A stretch of 64,000 nt of DNA from Brugia malayi (lineage: Eukaryota > Nematoda > Chromadorea > Rhabditida > Onchocercidae), in contig NW_025062479.1 of NCBI RefSeq assembly GCF_000002995.4, positions 20,208,721 through 20,272,720 on the forward strand. The letters run 5' to 3'. The notes under the pieces are model-generated. The model was not told where the DNA came from, searched no databases, and saw nothing but the letters and a program-made list of their open reading frames with translations. Position 1 is the first letter of the stretch. Every line of letters starts with the position of its first letter. The position numbers and the translations under genes are program-made. Below, one piece after another: positions 28,166-40,700 of this stretch.

Positions 28166-30234
28166 TTAAACAGTTTGTTTCTTTTCAGTTACAATATTAT
28201 CACCAATCAAATAAGCATAAAGAGGATAGATTAAAGCACCAAAAAGAGCAGCAATTATGGTAGCATTTAGGGCGACAAGTTTCGGGTCATAACCTTTCGG
28301 AATTTCACGTAAATAAGCTTTCATTTCAGCCAGATATTTGGTAGTGTCAATCCCAGGAATAGGTTTAACGGTGAAACCTAAATAGGTCTGTATTACGTCG
28401 TGCGGTAATCGGCTGCCAACTAATTTTTGATTTTCCAAACTTTCGGTGATTATACCATGTTCGACCCTTATTCGGTCACTGTAAAGTGGTAAAATAAATT
28501 GTGGTGTTCTTCCGTAAATCCATTCCCAGTTTCGTAACTCATCTTCATATTCTAATACACCCGGAAACTGTTCCTCATCTGTTACATTTGAAATCGTAGC
28601 CACTTCGGTATGCTGGAATGATAAATTTCGTTCCGAAATAGAATTGGGACTGCACAAACTGATTCCTGCGAAAATGTTAGAAATGTCCCTGCATGCAATT
28701 ATAAAACATGTGTCTCACCAAATACTGTTTCTTAAATGATTCGATAACGACATCCTGCACTTTCTCAACTGTAATACCAGGAATTTCTTGCGCTAAATAA
28801 CCGACTGCTGGTGCTTGCACACTTCGAGTAGCACTTGTTAACATTATTTCCTTAAACAATATTATTTTCATTTTTTTTGTAAATTTTTATAACACAAGAC
28901 TTCAACTTCTATAAAGATCTCACAGAAATTATTGCATACAAATGCATTCACTGATGTTCATGAATCGTGAAGTATTGAAATTGAAATTCATACGAAACAG
29001 AAATTTCGGTTAATATTTCAAGCTTTTTTTTTTTAAAAAAAAAGCAAACATACACGAAAAGGAGACGATAAAGAACGTTTAAGAATAGCAACATCAACAT
29101 TTACAAGCAACGTCAAATGGTGATATGCTACTTGCCGAACAATTCGTGCCGCTGTTCCTGAGATTTTTCGTTGGCCTGGTTGTAGCCATAGATCATCGCG
29201 ATCATTCGGCTCTACCTGTTCATATTTCAAATTCAAAATACAGCATAACGAGAACAAAATAATCACTAAAAAAGTGAAGCTCATAACAACTCATCAGCTT
29301 GGAATTTCAAAAAACTGAGCTCGTCTTCCATTTTTAATTGAACTTTGCCTCAATCCTTGTTATAAATCCGTAATTTCTCTCATTTACCAATATCTTCGAA
29401 AAGAAAGAAAGGAAAAGTACTTTGATATTAAATTCTTGACTGAGTGCTTCAGCTATCACATATAAATTTCTCTTTCTGTTATGCCTTTGATACGATGTTA
29501 ATATGGATATGTTAAGGTTACCTGAAAACTACGTAACATGTAAATGATACCGGACGAATATGAAAAGTAGATAAAGTGTAATTAATTTTTCAAGCATTAA
29601 TGCTAATTTTGAACATCTAACCCAAGTCGTGGTAGACAGCTCCACCACCACTGTGACGTCTAGCTAATTCGATATTGTTAGATTTTAAGCAGTTTAAATC
29701 CGCTTCTAGCCATGGATTCTGATGTCGTCCAATAACTACTGCAGGCTTGTTGCTAAAAATTCACGTGAATTCTCATTTTTTGCGATGATACATGTATTTA
29801 AGAATAGTTTAGAGCAAGAAGTAGTCAATCTCCGATTGAACATCACCCAATATAGCAAATATAAGAATAAACTAACAAGGATGAAGTTAAATTCCAAGTC
29901 CAAATAACTGAAGCCCAAGAAAGTAAAAACCAAAAAAGCATGCTAATTTGCCTCATGATAATTTGGCTCCTTTATCTGGCTACAAAATACAAAACCACCA
30001 AAACCATTAGTTTTAATTAGATAAAATCCACTTTGTTCCTAATTCATCTTTTGAAATTTCATTAAATACTTCTTATAACAAAATATACCTCCAAATCAAC
30101 ATCGATTCACTCTGCCCATCTGCTTTATGATTCCGCAACAGCCATTCCTCAAACGCTAAATTTTCGAAGATATTTTGTGATCGTGAAATGAATACTTTTG
30201 CATTCTGCTTAAGGATACCAGCATTTCTACTCAT
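28166..30234 (-). CDS. LIPT1: Lipoyltransferase 1-like protein (lipoate-protein ligase family) with a hydrophobic C-terminus
   Basis: The family transfers lipoyl groups to mitochondrial 2-oxoacid dehydrogenase E2 subunits. Exons are 30089-30234, 29622-29752, 29421-29521, 29054-29215, 28726-28850 and 28166-28649, giving about 382 aa (human LIPT1 is similar). Family motifs appear in order: NLAFEEWL near residue 32, [13 protein letters not shown] (56-68), [13 protein letters not shown] (79-91), [11 protein letters not shown] with the substrate-binding Lys at about 143, AYHHLTLL, and [12 protein letters not shown] in the C-terminal domain. The ATG at 30234 lies 6 nt after an acceptor (TTCATTCTAG). 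Two oddities stand out. The last junction is in phase only with a weak donor (CA/GTATTT after 28726) and an acceptor at 28650 or 28659; the better-looking GTGAGA donor breaks the frame. The C-terminus also carries a membrane-like segment at about 346-369, where other LIPT1 proteins have a soluble domain. Confidence 0.9.
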
Positions 30235-30250
30235 ACTGTCCTAGAATGAA
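30235..30250 (-). promoter_or_regulatory. Putative trans-splice acceptor for LIPT1
   Basis: The minus strand reads TTCATTCTAG/GACAGT followed by ATG. The acceptor ends at 30241 and no upstream coding exon is seen, which suggests spliced-leader addition 6 nt before the start codon. Confidence 0.5.
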
Positions 30251-30973
30251 TCGATGATACAAGTGAATCGATGACCCTCTATTCATCACTTGCTTATAAA
30301 TAATGGACAAGAAAAATATAGTTAGAGACACTTCCTAACTGGTAGTCTTTTTAAATTAAATGTAATGACCACAATACATATTATAGATTAAATTTTAATC
30401 GGAATAAAATTTACATATCATCAGATATTTGCATCAACATACTGTATAAGTCAAAACTCTATAGGATTTTTTCTTTTTATTTTAAACTTTTTAAAGTTAT
30501 TTCATTTACTTCATCTCAGTAGATATACTTCTAAATGTCAATTTCTGCATACCAGCAACTCAAAAAAAAAAAAAAAAACTGACATTTCTACATTCCATAA
30601 CAAATTGTCTTAGCAAATATACCATAGAAATTGTACAATATGTTTTAGTCGTCTTTAACAAATACTAAAGTTTTATTTAGAAAGAAGTTTTTTGCACATA
30701 ACTTTTGAATGCAATGCAGTTGTTTATAAAAACTTTTCAATACTAAGAACTGCAGATGGTGAATGGGAAAAGATCAACGCTTACTATTACATGAAAGCAA
30801 CATTGCTCAGTCAACAATATCAGAATTCAAAAAAGTCAGTCATATTTAGCCATAAATAATCCAAGAGGTTCCAGTAAAGCAATTTCTAATAAATACAACG
30901 AATTTACGGAAATAAACCTTATCAAGTTTACAAAAACAACAACAGAAAAAACGACAGTCGTGTAATGCTGAGA

Positions 30974-33624
30974 TCACTGGTTATCAATCTCTCCGAGATA
31001 TATTTTTTTATCACTTCCTGCTGACAACACTGAAATTATAAGGGTCCAGATAAAACCAAATTTGCATTCAAAAACCTAGTTCCATCAGTATACAATATGG
31101 CACTGGACTTATAGCTTCATATTTCGAAATCATATTAATAAAATAAGAAGTTTTGAAATGTACAAGTTATCAATAAAATGTACACTCAAAACTACTAAAA
31201 TAGCTTGAGAAATTTGCAAATTCAGAACTGCAGAACGGAATTTGAGAAGCAATGCATATGTTGGCGAAAAATGCTTACATATTGGCTCCTTTGGATGAAA
31301 ATCAGTTGCATTAACCGACCCTTGATGACCAGGCAATTTGTAAAGCACTCGTCGCGAAGAAACATCCCAAACATAAAGATAACGATCACTGGAACCACAG
31401 CTGATACGATGATTATCAGGTGACCAGGCGCACTTCAACAGATTCTGCAAGTGAAAGTTGCAAATTTTATAGATCTATCTTCTCCAGAATTCAAAAAAGA
31501 AATGAAAAAGAAAAAAAAAAAACTAGAATGAGTACAACGTATATTGTTCACTGATACTTTAATCTAACAAATACAGCTTACTGTAAAATCGCTTCATGTT
31601 ATGAAACAAGCACAAAACCCTTATAGTACTAAAAGAATAAACCTTTTCAAAATTATGCTGATGTCCCGCAAACGATTTAACACATCGTTGTTCGGGTGCA
31701 AATGGTCTGATATCCCAGATTTTTGCTGAAATAATTGCAACTTACTCTAACTCCACCGATTTCCCTTTGGCAAATATATCAGTGCTTCGATAATGTCTTG
31801 ATAGATAAATATATATATATATATATATATATCTGTTTATTTATCAGATAACCATTAGGAACACAGACAACCTTTTCAGATGTCCTCAAGATTGAAGATT
31901 CTGACTACACAATAAAGAAAACATCGGTAAAAAGAAAGAAGTAGCAAAACAAATTACAACTGCAGTCCATTGCATTGGAGAGAACATGTGTTCCTTCTGG
32001 ACTCAACGATAAACCAGTAATTGTATCAGTATGACCTCGCATTACATACGCAAGTTCATTTCGTCGTAGATCCCACACCTAAAATCAAGCAAAGTTGTTG
32101 GATAATTTACCAAATCCACTCAAAGAAAAAAAACGACTATTTGTTATAATCTTTTTGAAAACTTCAGCCATCCGTAAAATTACCTTAATGTCATTATCGA
32201 TTCCTCCACCAATAACCTGCTCAGCTGTGTCATTGAAAGTTACAGCTGTAATTTGGTAGGCATTTTGCAAAGTAGTTACTGGATCTCGCCTGCGTATATC
32301 ATGAATCTGAAAAACGCACTCCATTAGCTCACGGAAAATAAAGAACAATGAAAAAAAATATATGGATGGATTATTTTTATCTTTCGCCTTTTAAAAGACA
32401 AACATAAACATTCCCGAAATACTGACCTCATTTCACATACTTTTTTTTTTCTTTCCTTTTTTGAAGAAATTACTTAATGTTTACAGCAAAACTTACAAGT
32501 ATAGTACAATCATCAGAACCACTGGCAATAAGCTGTGGTCCTCGTCGTGCAGGATGGCAACTGTTTACAATATCCTTGTGAGATCTAAATTTCCTTATAC
32601 ATGTTCCTGTATCCATATCCCAAATGCGTACTGTCTTATCTGTTGATGCCGTAAACAGGTAACTGAAAAAAAAAGAAAAACACATGATATGAAAAATAGA
32701 TAAAAGAAGAGGAAACTAGGAAATATAATGAAAATTTTACATAGCTTTCTTGATCGATGATTTCGATAAACGATAAGAAAAAGAAAATAGAAAATAAAAC
32801 ATAATAGATGATTTCAGATATATCTTTTTAAAGCTTTGTTAAAAAATTTTTTTCTTCCTTTTACCTACTTTCAGCATCTTTACAAAAAGATATTTCTCAC
32901 CTAGCGTCAGTACTAAAATGAAGGTCCATAATTGCTCCTGCATGTCCTTTTAAAGTAGAGAAATTTTCGCATTCTCCATACACGTTCCACAAAACTGAAA
33001 TCAAAAAATAAAACATGAAAAAAGAAAGGATCAAATTTTCCTAAACCTAAAAGTTCGAAGCATGAATTTTTGTTTTTTAAAATCTAAGAAAAAGAAAATC
33101 AGCAATGATTTTATTAAAAGATTCCAATAAGACGATATATCGAAGATATTAATTAAGAAGTCTTTATATTGTTAGTTGGAAATGACACCAAAATAAGCAC
33201 AAAAATTTAATAAAAAATACAGAAAACTTACAAACAGTCATGTCAAAACCAGCGGATGCTAAACAGCTGCCATCTGGGCTGAACTTAGCCGTATAAATTT
33301 CCCCATCGTGTCCGCTAAGTAGCATTATGGGAGCCATTAAATGTGACGTACGTGGGATGGATTGTGGTCGTCCACTAGAAATAACCTCCAGTCGCGGTCT
33401 TTTCGGTCCTTAAATCCGCTCAAATTTGTTAGCTTTATAATCACAGCTTTTCTCATTCATATGAAAGGGAAGAGCACACAGCAATAACAATCACTATATC
33501 AATTCACATCAAATTCAAAACCATGACATGAAAAACAAATTGAATGAAAGCAAAACTTACCAACAACAGCCAGAGGCATCGTAGGTCTTTTGAATCCATC
33601 GTTATTTTGCATAACCTCTGCCAT
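30974..33624 (-). CDS. SNRNP40: U5 small nuclear ribonucleoprotein 40 kDa protein (WD40 repeat)
   Basis: This is a WD40 beta-propeller subunit of the U5 snRNP, which partners PRP8 in the spliceosome. Nine exons join in phase: 33561-33624, 33232-33408, 32901-32994, 32497-32662, 32184-32306, 31958-32078, 31643-31725, 31279-31444 and 30974-31029. They encode 349 aa, close to the human 357 aa. A basic, Pro-rich N-terminus (...GPKRPRLEV) precedes seven WD repeats. Visible repeat signatures include LLSGHDGEIYTAKFSPDG, TLKGHAGAIMDLHFS, DKTVRIWDMDTG, DNDIKVWDLRRNE, VMRGHTDTITGLSLSPEG and RYLYVWDVSSRR. The family-specific SRRVLYKLPGHQGSVN and the ending SDKKIYLGEI are both present. A CAAG acceptor lies immediately before the ATG at 33624. 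The gene lies between NOSIP and LIPT1 on the same strand, with gaps of about 0.7-0.8 kb. Confidence 0.96.
31808..31832. repeat. AT dinucleotide microsatellite in an intron of SNRNP40
   Basis: An uninterrupted TA repeat of about 25 bp lies within the intron between the exons at 31958-32078 and 31643-31725. Confidence 0.9.
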
Positions 33625-33640
33625 CTTGAAAATCAGATTA
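33625..33640 (-). promoter_or_regulatory. Putative trans-splice acceptor directly before the SNRNP40 start codon
   Basis: The minus strand reads CTGATTTTCAAG immediately followed by ATG (acceptor end at 33625). Zero spacing between acceptor and ATG is compatible with spliced-leader addition. It is less easily explained by a cis intron, because no upstream exon is recognisable. Confidence 0.45.
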
Positions 33641-34418
33641 CTAATTAAAAGTACTTAGCAATTATTTACTGTGAATATTACTTTCCTCAAAAATCTTGTC
33701 ATAACGAAGACGCCATTATCTGAGCTATTCATTCTTGGAGGTTTCTAAACCTACAGCTGAAAATCGCTTTTCACTCAATTTATTCATTTCGATCTATTGA
33801 AATTACTTCAAATCAGAAACCAAAATAAGAAAAAACAATCCTGGATTTTATTATTGTTAGAAGAGATTCTGAATAAAAATTCCTTCTCAGTCCCTCAAAA
33901 TTAACTTTCCAATGACGAATACACCGTCACTGGTTAAATACTGGAAATATATTTGTTAATTAAAACATTGAAACTTTGTCATTGAGTTATTCATTAAGAA
34001 CATAAACTTGCAAAAAACAATGCTGCTTTTCTAAAATCGAAACCTTTTATCGACCACAAGCAGTGAACTACAAATAAAACCATGAATAAAATTAAAAATA
34101 AGAAAAAAAAAGTACAAAAAAAGTAGAAAAATAGAATTAAACACATATAATGTAATTAGCATACACTATTGCTTCTCTGAGATAGAGAAGTGAGAAAGAT
34201 TAAAATCAAATATATAATATTATTAAAAATGAAGAAAAAATATTATATTGTCTTTCTGATTTTTGCATTACAAACGAATTAGAAGGCCATGAAACTTCAT
34301 TCTAATCGCACAAATGATACAATTTCTTATGGATCTATCAGACGGAAAAGGAAATCATATGGATCTTAATGCTTCAGCACGTCAACATTATTATCTAACA
34401 AGACTAACAAAATTAGCA

Positions 34419-36908
34419 TCATTGCAATTCCAATTGAGGTCGTACCAACTTAGCTTCCACTTCATTGGTTGAAGCAAATCCTAAAAATAAAAAATTTTCA
34501 AAAGTCTGCATATTAAAATCAAGTAGAGCTTCTTTACGCTATATTAGACTAAGATTACTTCTCTTCAGCGTTTCCTCTCCAAAAGCCTTGGTGCATCACT
34601 CCCTATACTGTTGGCATTAGTGATATTATTGTAGATCTTCGTGTTTTAGATGACTTATTGGTTCACAACTTTTCTTATTCTATATTAAATATTTCCCTTC
34701 TCAAATATCATTCAGTAGTTCCACCTGTTCACTCAAAATATTCATCTTCTACGGATATGAATTTTAATTCGTATGCAAATGGCAATTAAAGAATTCCCTA
34801 CCTGTACCACCTCTTTGTAATTCAATTATATCATTATTCTTTATTGGTTTTCCATTCAGTGGATCTATCATATCTTTTCTAATTATTTTCTCGACGCAAT
34901 CCATCGTAACAACACTTTGGCTGCAATAAAGCACTTTCTTTAACATAGATCATTTTAAAAGAACACCGAACAACTATGATATTTCAAGATAAAAGAAAAA
35001 AAGAATAATTTACGAAAATCTTCACATGCAAAATTTTCTTCTGCCGATCCAACACGGCAAATTCGTATCTATAAGATATAGCGAAAAAAAATTCTAGCGT
35101 TTTAAAATTGTATGAACTGCAACTTTATACAACCAGGCATGTACATTGTACATTAAACAGCTACCGATATTTTGATAATCACCTTGTTTTCAAATATGCG
35201 CATCGGGTTGTATTAGTGAGTGCATCATGCGTTACAGGGCACATATACCGCACCTTCCGAGACATCAAACTCTTATTCCCATTATCATCAGGCATTACAG
35301 TGAATTTTACCGGCATCAATTCCTTGATTTTTAGAGGTTTGCCAGAGAGAGGACAAAAAACACGCTGCTCCTGGAAAGCAACTTTACATGGCTAGGGTAA
35401 TCTCTTTCTAACCAACCGCCAAACCTAATATAATCCATATCTTCTTCCGATACTATTTCAATGCATTAAGAACAGTATCATATAGCATACCAAAAATAAA
35501 GCATTCATTGCAATCCTGTCTTAGTTTTCTGTATTTTTTCCTTACGATTGCGTGATATCTTCTACAACTAATGAAGTAACTTTGCTCTTTTGTTAATATC
35601 CTTTCTCTTACTTGTACTGTAAAATAAAGCTTACCGGCTTTTCAATTTTGACTTCAACAGTCGGATTTAACTGTGGAATCCAAAAACTTGGATATTCTTT
35701 TGCCTTTTCGCCCGCTACATTTGAAATATCATCCTCTTTCAATCGTTTAACATTAGATCGATCACTGTCAAGTATTTTGCGTTTGTTAGTCTGAAATTTC
35801 TCAAAAAATTTACGAGTACCATATGTAAAAAGGCATTAAACATAATCGAAGCATTCGTAAAACATACTTTAGATCCAGAAGGGGTAGCACCAGCAGAAGT
35901 GGTAGGCCAATCGCCGTCTACATCCCGTCTTATTCCTGGATGTGCTGGCGTACCTTCAACCTCTCTGAATTTCTTCAGTTTCAGCTCTTCATCTAGATGT
36001 TTTTCCTGTAAATCATAACGCTTATTTTAACCAAGAGAGCTTCAGGTAACACTGTGAAAAGAAAATATACCCTTTCTGCTTCTTCCTCTTCTTTTTTACA
36101 CTGTTTCTCCCATTCCTTCAATTTTCGCGCATTTTCCTTCTTCTGCTCTAAATAATATTCCAATACGGCTTCCTTATCGAATACATATCCATATGGTGAT
36201 ATTACCGGATCCCTATAAATAGTATGAACATATCCAGATCTATTATTCCATTATGACGAATATAATAATAAGTGATGAACATATCTATTATTATAATAAA
36301 TGATAAACGATGAATATATCTACGCCCTATGCATCCACGCCTATTTAAATGATTCTACCAAATCGATGAAGAAGATTAAAAATAGAAAAGTTTGTCTCGA
36401 CAACAGCATATTGAACATGTCAGAATCTAACTGATAAGATCAGTTTGATATTTAGAATATAATAAACATAACTGATTCTACCACAAGTTAGGAAAGTGTG
36501 ATTGGTGCCTGGGAATGAGATACTTTTGTTTCAGAAGCATCTCACTAAAATCTGGAAGAGTCATATATTAAATAAACAGAAAATTTTTAACGGAAATGGA
36601 TATAAAATCCCAAATAGGTGGCCCACATCACTTACTCGGGATTTGCGGATAAATGACTTTGTGACAAATGACAATGGAGTATTCCGCAAAATCCAGTAAA
36701 TCAGGAAATCAAAAATTTCGCCTGTATGTTTTGAAGAAAGGCCTTACCGGCAAGGTTGCAAAGTAATCGAACAGCAATCAAATTCTTTAACTGAATCAGC
36801 ACCTAATCTTTGATGCAAAGTACCATAACCGGATTCTTTAGCATCTTTTCGTCTTTCCGAATATGAATATACCGCTGATGCCGTAGCATTTTTACCATGG
36901 CGAGTCAT
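34419..36908 (-). CDS. NOSIP: Nitric oxide synthase-interacting protein homolog (U-box-like E3, spliceosome-associated)
   Basis: NOSIP proteins have two separated U-box/RING-like halves, ubiquitin-ligase activity in mammals, and are found in spliceosome preparations. Seven exons join in phase: 36748-36908, 36071-36212, 35868-36005, 35635-35790, 35183-35391, 34802-34920 and 34419-34480. They give 328 aa (human 301). The diagnostic N-terminus TRHGKNATASAVYSYSERRK starts at residue 2. CCSITLQPC...DPVISPYGYVFDKEAVLEY follows, then a Lys/Glu-rich helix (about 75-115). A variable basic linker leads to the second half, with VFCPLSGKPLKIKELMPV, YMCPVTHDALTNTT, VVTMDCVEKIIRKDMIDP and the terminal DIIELQRGGTGFA. 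A TTGCTTACAG acceptor lies 1 nt before the ATG. Arrangement and length match the family well. The role in a nematode is inferred. Confidence 0.93.
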
Positions 36909-37716
36909 TCTGTAAGCAAACATACGTTCATATTATGAAAATATTTTATTAAAAAACATTAAATATATGTCTACTATTCAATATGACAACCGAGTATCGA
37001 AGTTATCCAATTCCAGACTCCTATATTACCATTCTGAATCCATGATGCCACAACATTCTAAGGGAACTTCTCGATCTATTACATTACATGGAACCTCGTC
37101 CCATACTATTATTCACGGACAGGCATAACACATGGTAGTTAGGTGACGATGATACGTACGGTTTGTAACATAACTAGGATTTCAATGAATAAGTGGAAAT
37201 CTATAATTACCTATGACAATTACAATTTTTATGGTATAATCTGTTCGTAATATCTCTTAACATTTCCTGCAAAGTGGTCATCGGCAAATGATATCATTTG
37301 CCAGTTCTTTTACATATTTCATCTAAGTGCGTTATTCGTTGATTTGTTGTATTATTTCGATCGTCTCAATTTCCAATTTCCTTACTTTCGTTCTTTAAGT
37401 TATTGCTATAAAGTTCTATACTTCTAAGCTGTTTTGATTCCTCCTTCATAAAATGCCATTTTTAATGCGGTACGTGATGAAATATATTCCTTGGTGATAC
37501 TGTCGCAGAGATTGTCGAAATTGATTTATTACTTTTGATTTTTTTCTATGCAAATAATATTTTAGATATACATATGTTTATATGATGCCTTTTAAATTAA
37601 ATAAAGAGTGGGAATTTCGTATATAATGAATAGGTTATGTCGTTTTATGCGTCAAATACTTGCGTTTTTCATATCATATCGTTTTAATTTAATTTAATGG
37701 ATGAAAATTTCCATAG
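36909..37716. promoter_or_regulatory. Shared divergent promoter region of NOSIP (-) and CPSF2 (+)
   Basis: About 0.8 kb separates the two start codons, and both genes have an acceptor-like site close to the ATG (36910 on the minus strand, 37716 on the plus strand). The spacer is AT-rich with no ORF of note, so both promoters must lie in it. No specific binding site can be named. Confidence 0.6.
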
Positions 37717-37721
37717 GTTCA

Positions 37722-40700
37722 ATGACGTCAATAATCAAATTAGAGGCTTTATCAGGTGTGCAAGATGATGGACCATTATGCTACCTTTTACAAGTATGCT
37801 ATTTAATCAAATCTGAAAGAAAAAACGAATGGGGAAAGTAGTTGTTTCGCTTTTAATACTATCAACACAATATTAATTATAATTACCGAATTTGTTGAGG
37901 TATATAAGTTTAGTATACATTTTCATTCTAAATTCTAGATTCTTTGTACTTTCCATTCTAAATTCTTTGCAACATTTTGAGATTACTTTGATGCTCAAAA
38001 GCTTTATGTTTTTCCCTTGTTTTTTGTATCCTTGGTGATCGATAGAGGATTTAAAACTGCAATTTTTTATATGCATCAGACTTTTCGTCTATAAAAGACT
38101 CAGTAATGTAAATGACCTTCCTATAACACTTCGGTGACAGGAATTATCAAAATCAGTATCAAATAATATTCTATCCATCTACTTGAAATTTAGAACTACA
38201 TTTCTTTAATATTTTTCTCAAGAATTATTATCATTCATGCTAGCTGATAAATTATTATCTTATTTTTCTTTCTCTTTGTCTTTTTCCCCGATAATTATTA
38301 AATATTTTCTTATTTCAGGTTGATCAGGTTTATTTTTTATTAGACTGTGGTTGGGATGAACGATTTGATATGGCATATATAGAGGCTGTCAAGAGACGCG
38401 TTCCTCTTATTAACGCCGTATTATTATCATATGCTGATATACCACATCTCGGTGCTTTACCTTATCTTGTCCGAAAATGTGGTCTAAATTGTCCAATTTA
38501 TGCAACGGTAAGTGTACTTCAGATCATTATTAATTTGCTTTCGGTAACTTCTCTTTAACATTTGGGCATTCGTAGATTAAATTTGGGACCGAAGCGACAT
38601 CTATTGTTCTCACTTGCACCCACTTATATTTCAAATTTTTTATAATTACATAGAACAAAAACAAAGTTAATACCCTTCGTTATGTCAGTTTCAATATAAT
38701 TTACTAATGGACCTTAATAGCTTTTTAAAATTATAAATCTAATTTTCTGTTGCAGTATTATTTTACTTATCATGTTCTAAGCCATTGTTAATATTTATAA
38801 CAGCGAAAATTGTCAATTAGTGATTAGCTGTTATGTCAGTTTCAAAAGATTTTTGAAGTTTGTAGTTGAAAGGAATTGAGTAAAAAAAGGCATACTAAAT
38901 GTAGTAAACTTTTAATTTTGCATAATTAATAACACATTCTTTTTAAAACTACTTTATTTTATGTGATATTTTGGTAGAAAGTAAGCTCTTACTTTTGCGA
39001 ATTTGTGATGTAATTCTAAATACTTACTGATATCGCGAACATTATATAATAAAACCTTATTTTTATTCTGTGTTTTTATAATAAGGTTTTTAAATTCTGT
39101 TAAAATAATTTGAAACTTGTCAGGTTCCTGTATATAAGATGGGGCAAATGTTTCTGTATGATTGGGTTAATAACCATACTAGTGTCGAAGATTTCAACTT
39201 GTTCAATTTGGACGATATTGATGCAGCGTTTGAACGAGTGCAACAAGTGAAATATAGTCAGACGGTTAGTAAAACGATCTATTTGTAATTCTGAGTATTT
39301 ACTGATATCGCGAACATCATGCAAGTTTTAAGCATAACACTCTCCTGTTTGTGTCGCCGAGATATAATCGCATTTAAAGTACTATTGTATTTATGAGTTC
39401 GAATCATTTTTCTCCGTGTTGTCGTTGGTCATTTTTATCACAACATTTTTTTTTTTTTTTTTTTATAGATATAAAAAAATAAGAAAAAAGAGCAGGAAGA
39501 ATGGTAACTGCTTAATTGTAAGTTGGGTAGGAATAGAAAATATGAGGACTTTTTTTAGATTTTATTGAAAGGCGATAATGGTCTGCAAATAACGCCTTTA
39601 CCTGCTGGACATATGATTGGCGGTGCAATATGGCGGATCACAAAGATGGGTGATGAAGAAATTGTGTATGCAGTTGATTTTAATCATAGAAAGGAACGGC
39701 ATTTGAATGGTTGCACATTTGAAGGTATTTGTTAGAAATATTTTGCAGAGTGCTGATTCAAATAACTAGTCAATCATAGGTATTGGAAGACCAAATCTAC
39801 TGATCACCGATAGTTTCAACGCGCTGTACAATCAACCACGTAGGAAGCAACGGGATGAACAGTTGGTAACTAGACTTCTGGGTACCGTGAGAGATGGTGG
39901 TGATGTGATGATTGTAATCGATACGGCAGGAAGAGTATTGGAAATAGCGCATTTGCTTGATCAGTTATGGCATAAGTAAGTTTTTTGAAGTTTCTTTTAT
40001 AATTCTGGGTATTTCCTAGTTGTCAGATGTTTGAAAGTTTTTAGTGGTTCATACTATAACTTAGTTTTGATTCATTTGCAGTCCTATTTTGCGTCTTTTT
40101 TGATGCTATTGTAACCACTGTAAGTAAAAGGAAAAGACTACAGGTTAGATCTTGATGATTCTTCCTAAATTTTAAGCGCGGAGGCTGGTTTGATGACATA
40201 TAATTTGGTTATGCTAAGCCATGTTGCCTCGTCGGTGGTTGAGTTCGCGAAATCACAAGTGGAGTGGATGTCTGATAAGGTCCTAAAGTCCTTTGAAGTT
40301 GGCCGTTACAATCCATTCCAATTTCGACATGTGCAGCTTTGTCACACTCACATAGATTTGATGCGAGTACGAAGTCCAAAGGTTTCCGTTTTTTTTTTTT
40401 TCTTTTATTTTGTCTTTTTTCAAACAATCATCTTTATTTAAATTTTTTGATGGTTTATCAGCGTCTATCTAATGTTTTAAAAGCTGATAGTAAAATAAAA
40501 TGTATGTAAAATATTCTTCTTTGTAGCAAAATATTTTTATCTAAAAACCTTTCGACAAAATCCATCCTTTCTAATTTTTTTTTTTTGCTTTTTGAAATGC
40601 TAATTTTTTTACTTTAGGTAGTACTTGTCAGTGGATTGGATATGGAAAGTGGTTTTTCCAGAGAGTTGTTTTTAGAGTGGTGTACAGATATAAAAAATTC

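Noticed and set aside
40209..40427. Minus-strand ORF across a CPSF2 exon
   Set aside because: It is a shadow of the CPSF2 coding exon at 40177-40381 on the opposite strand.
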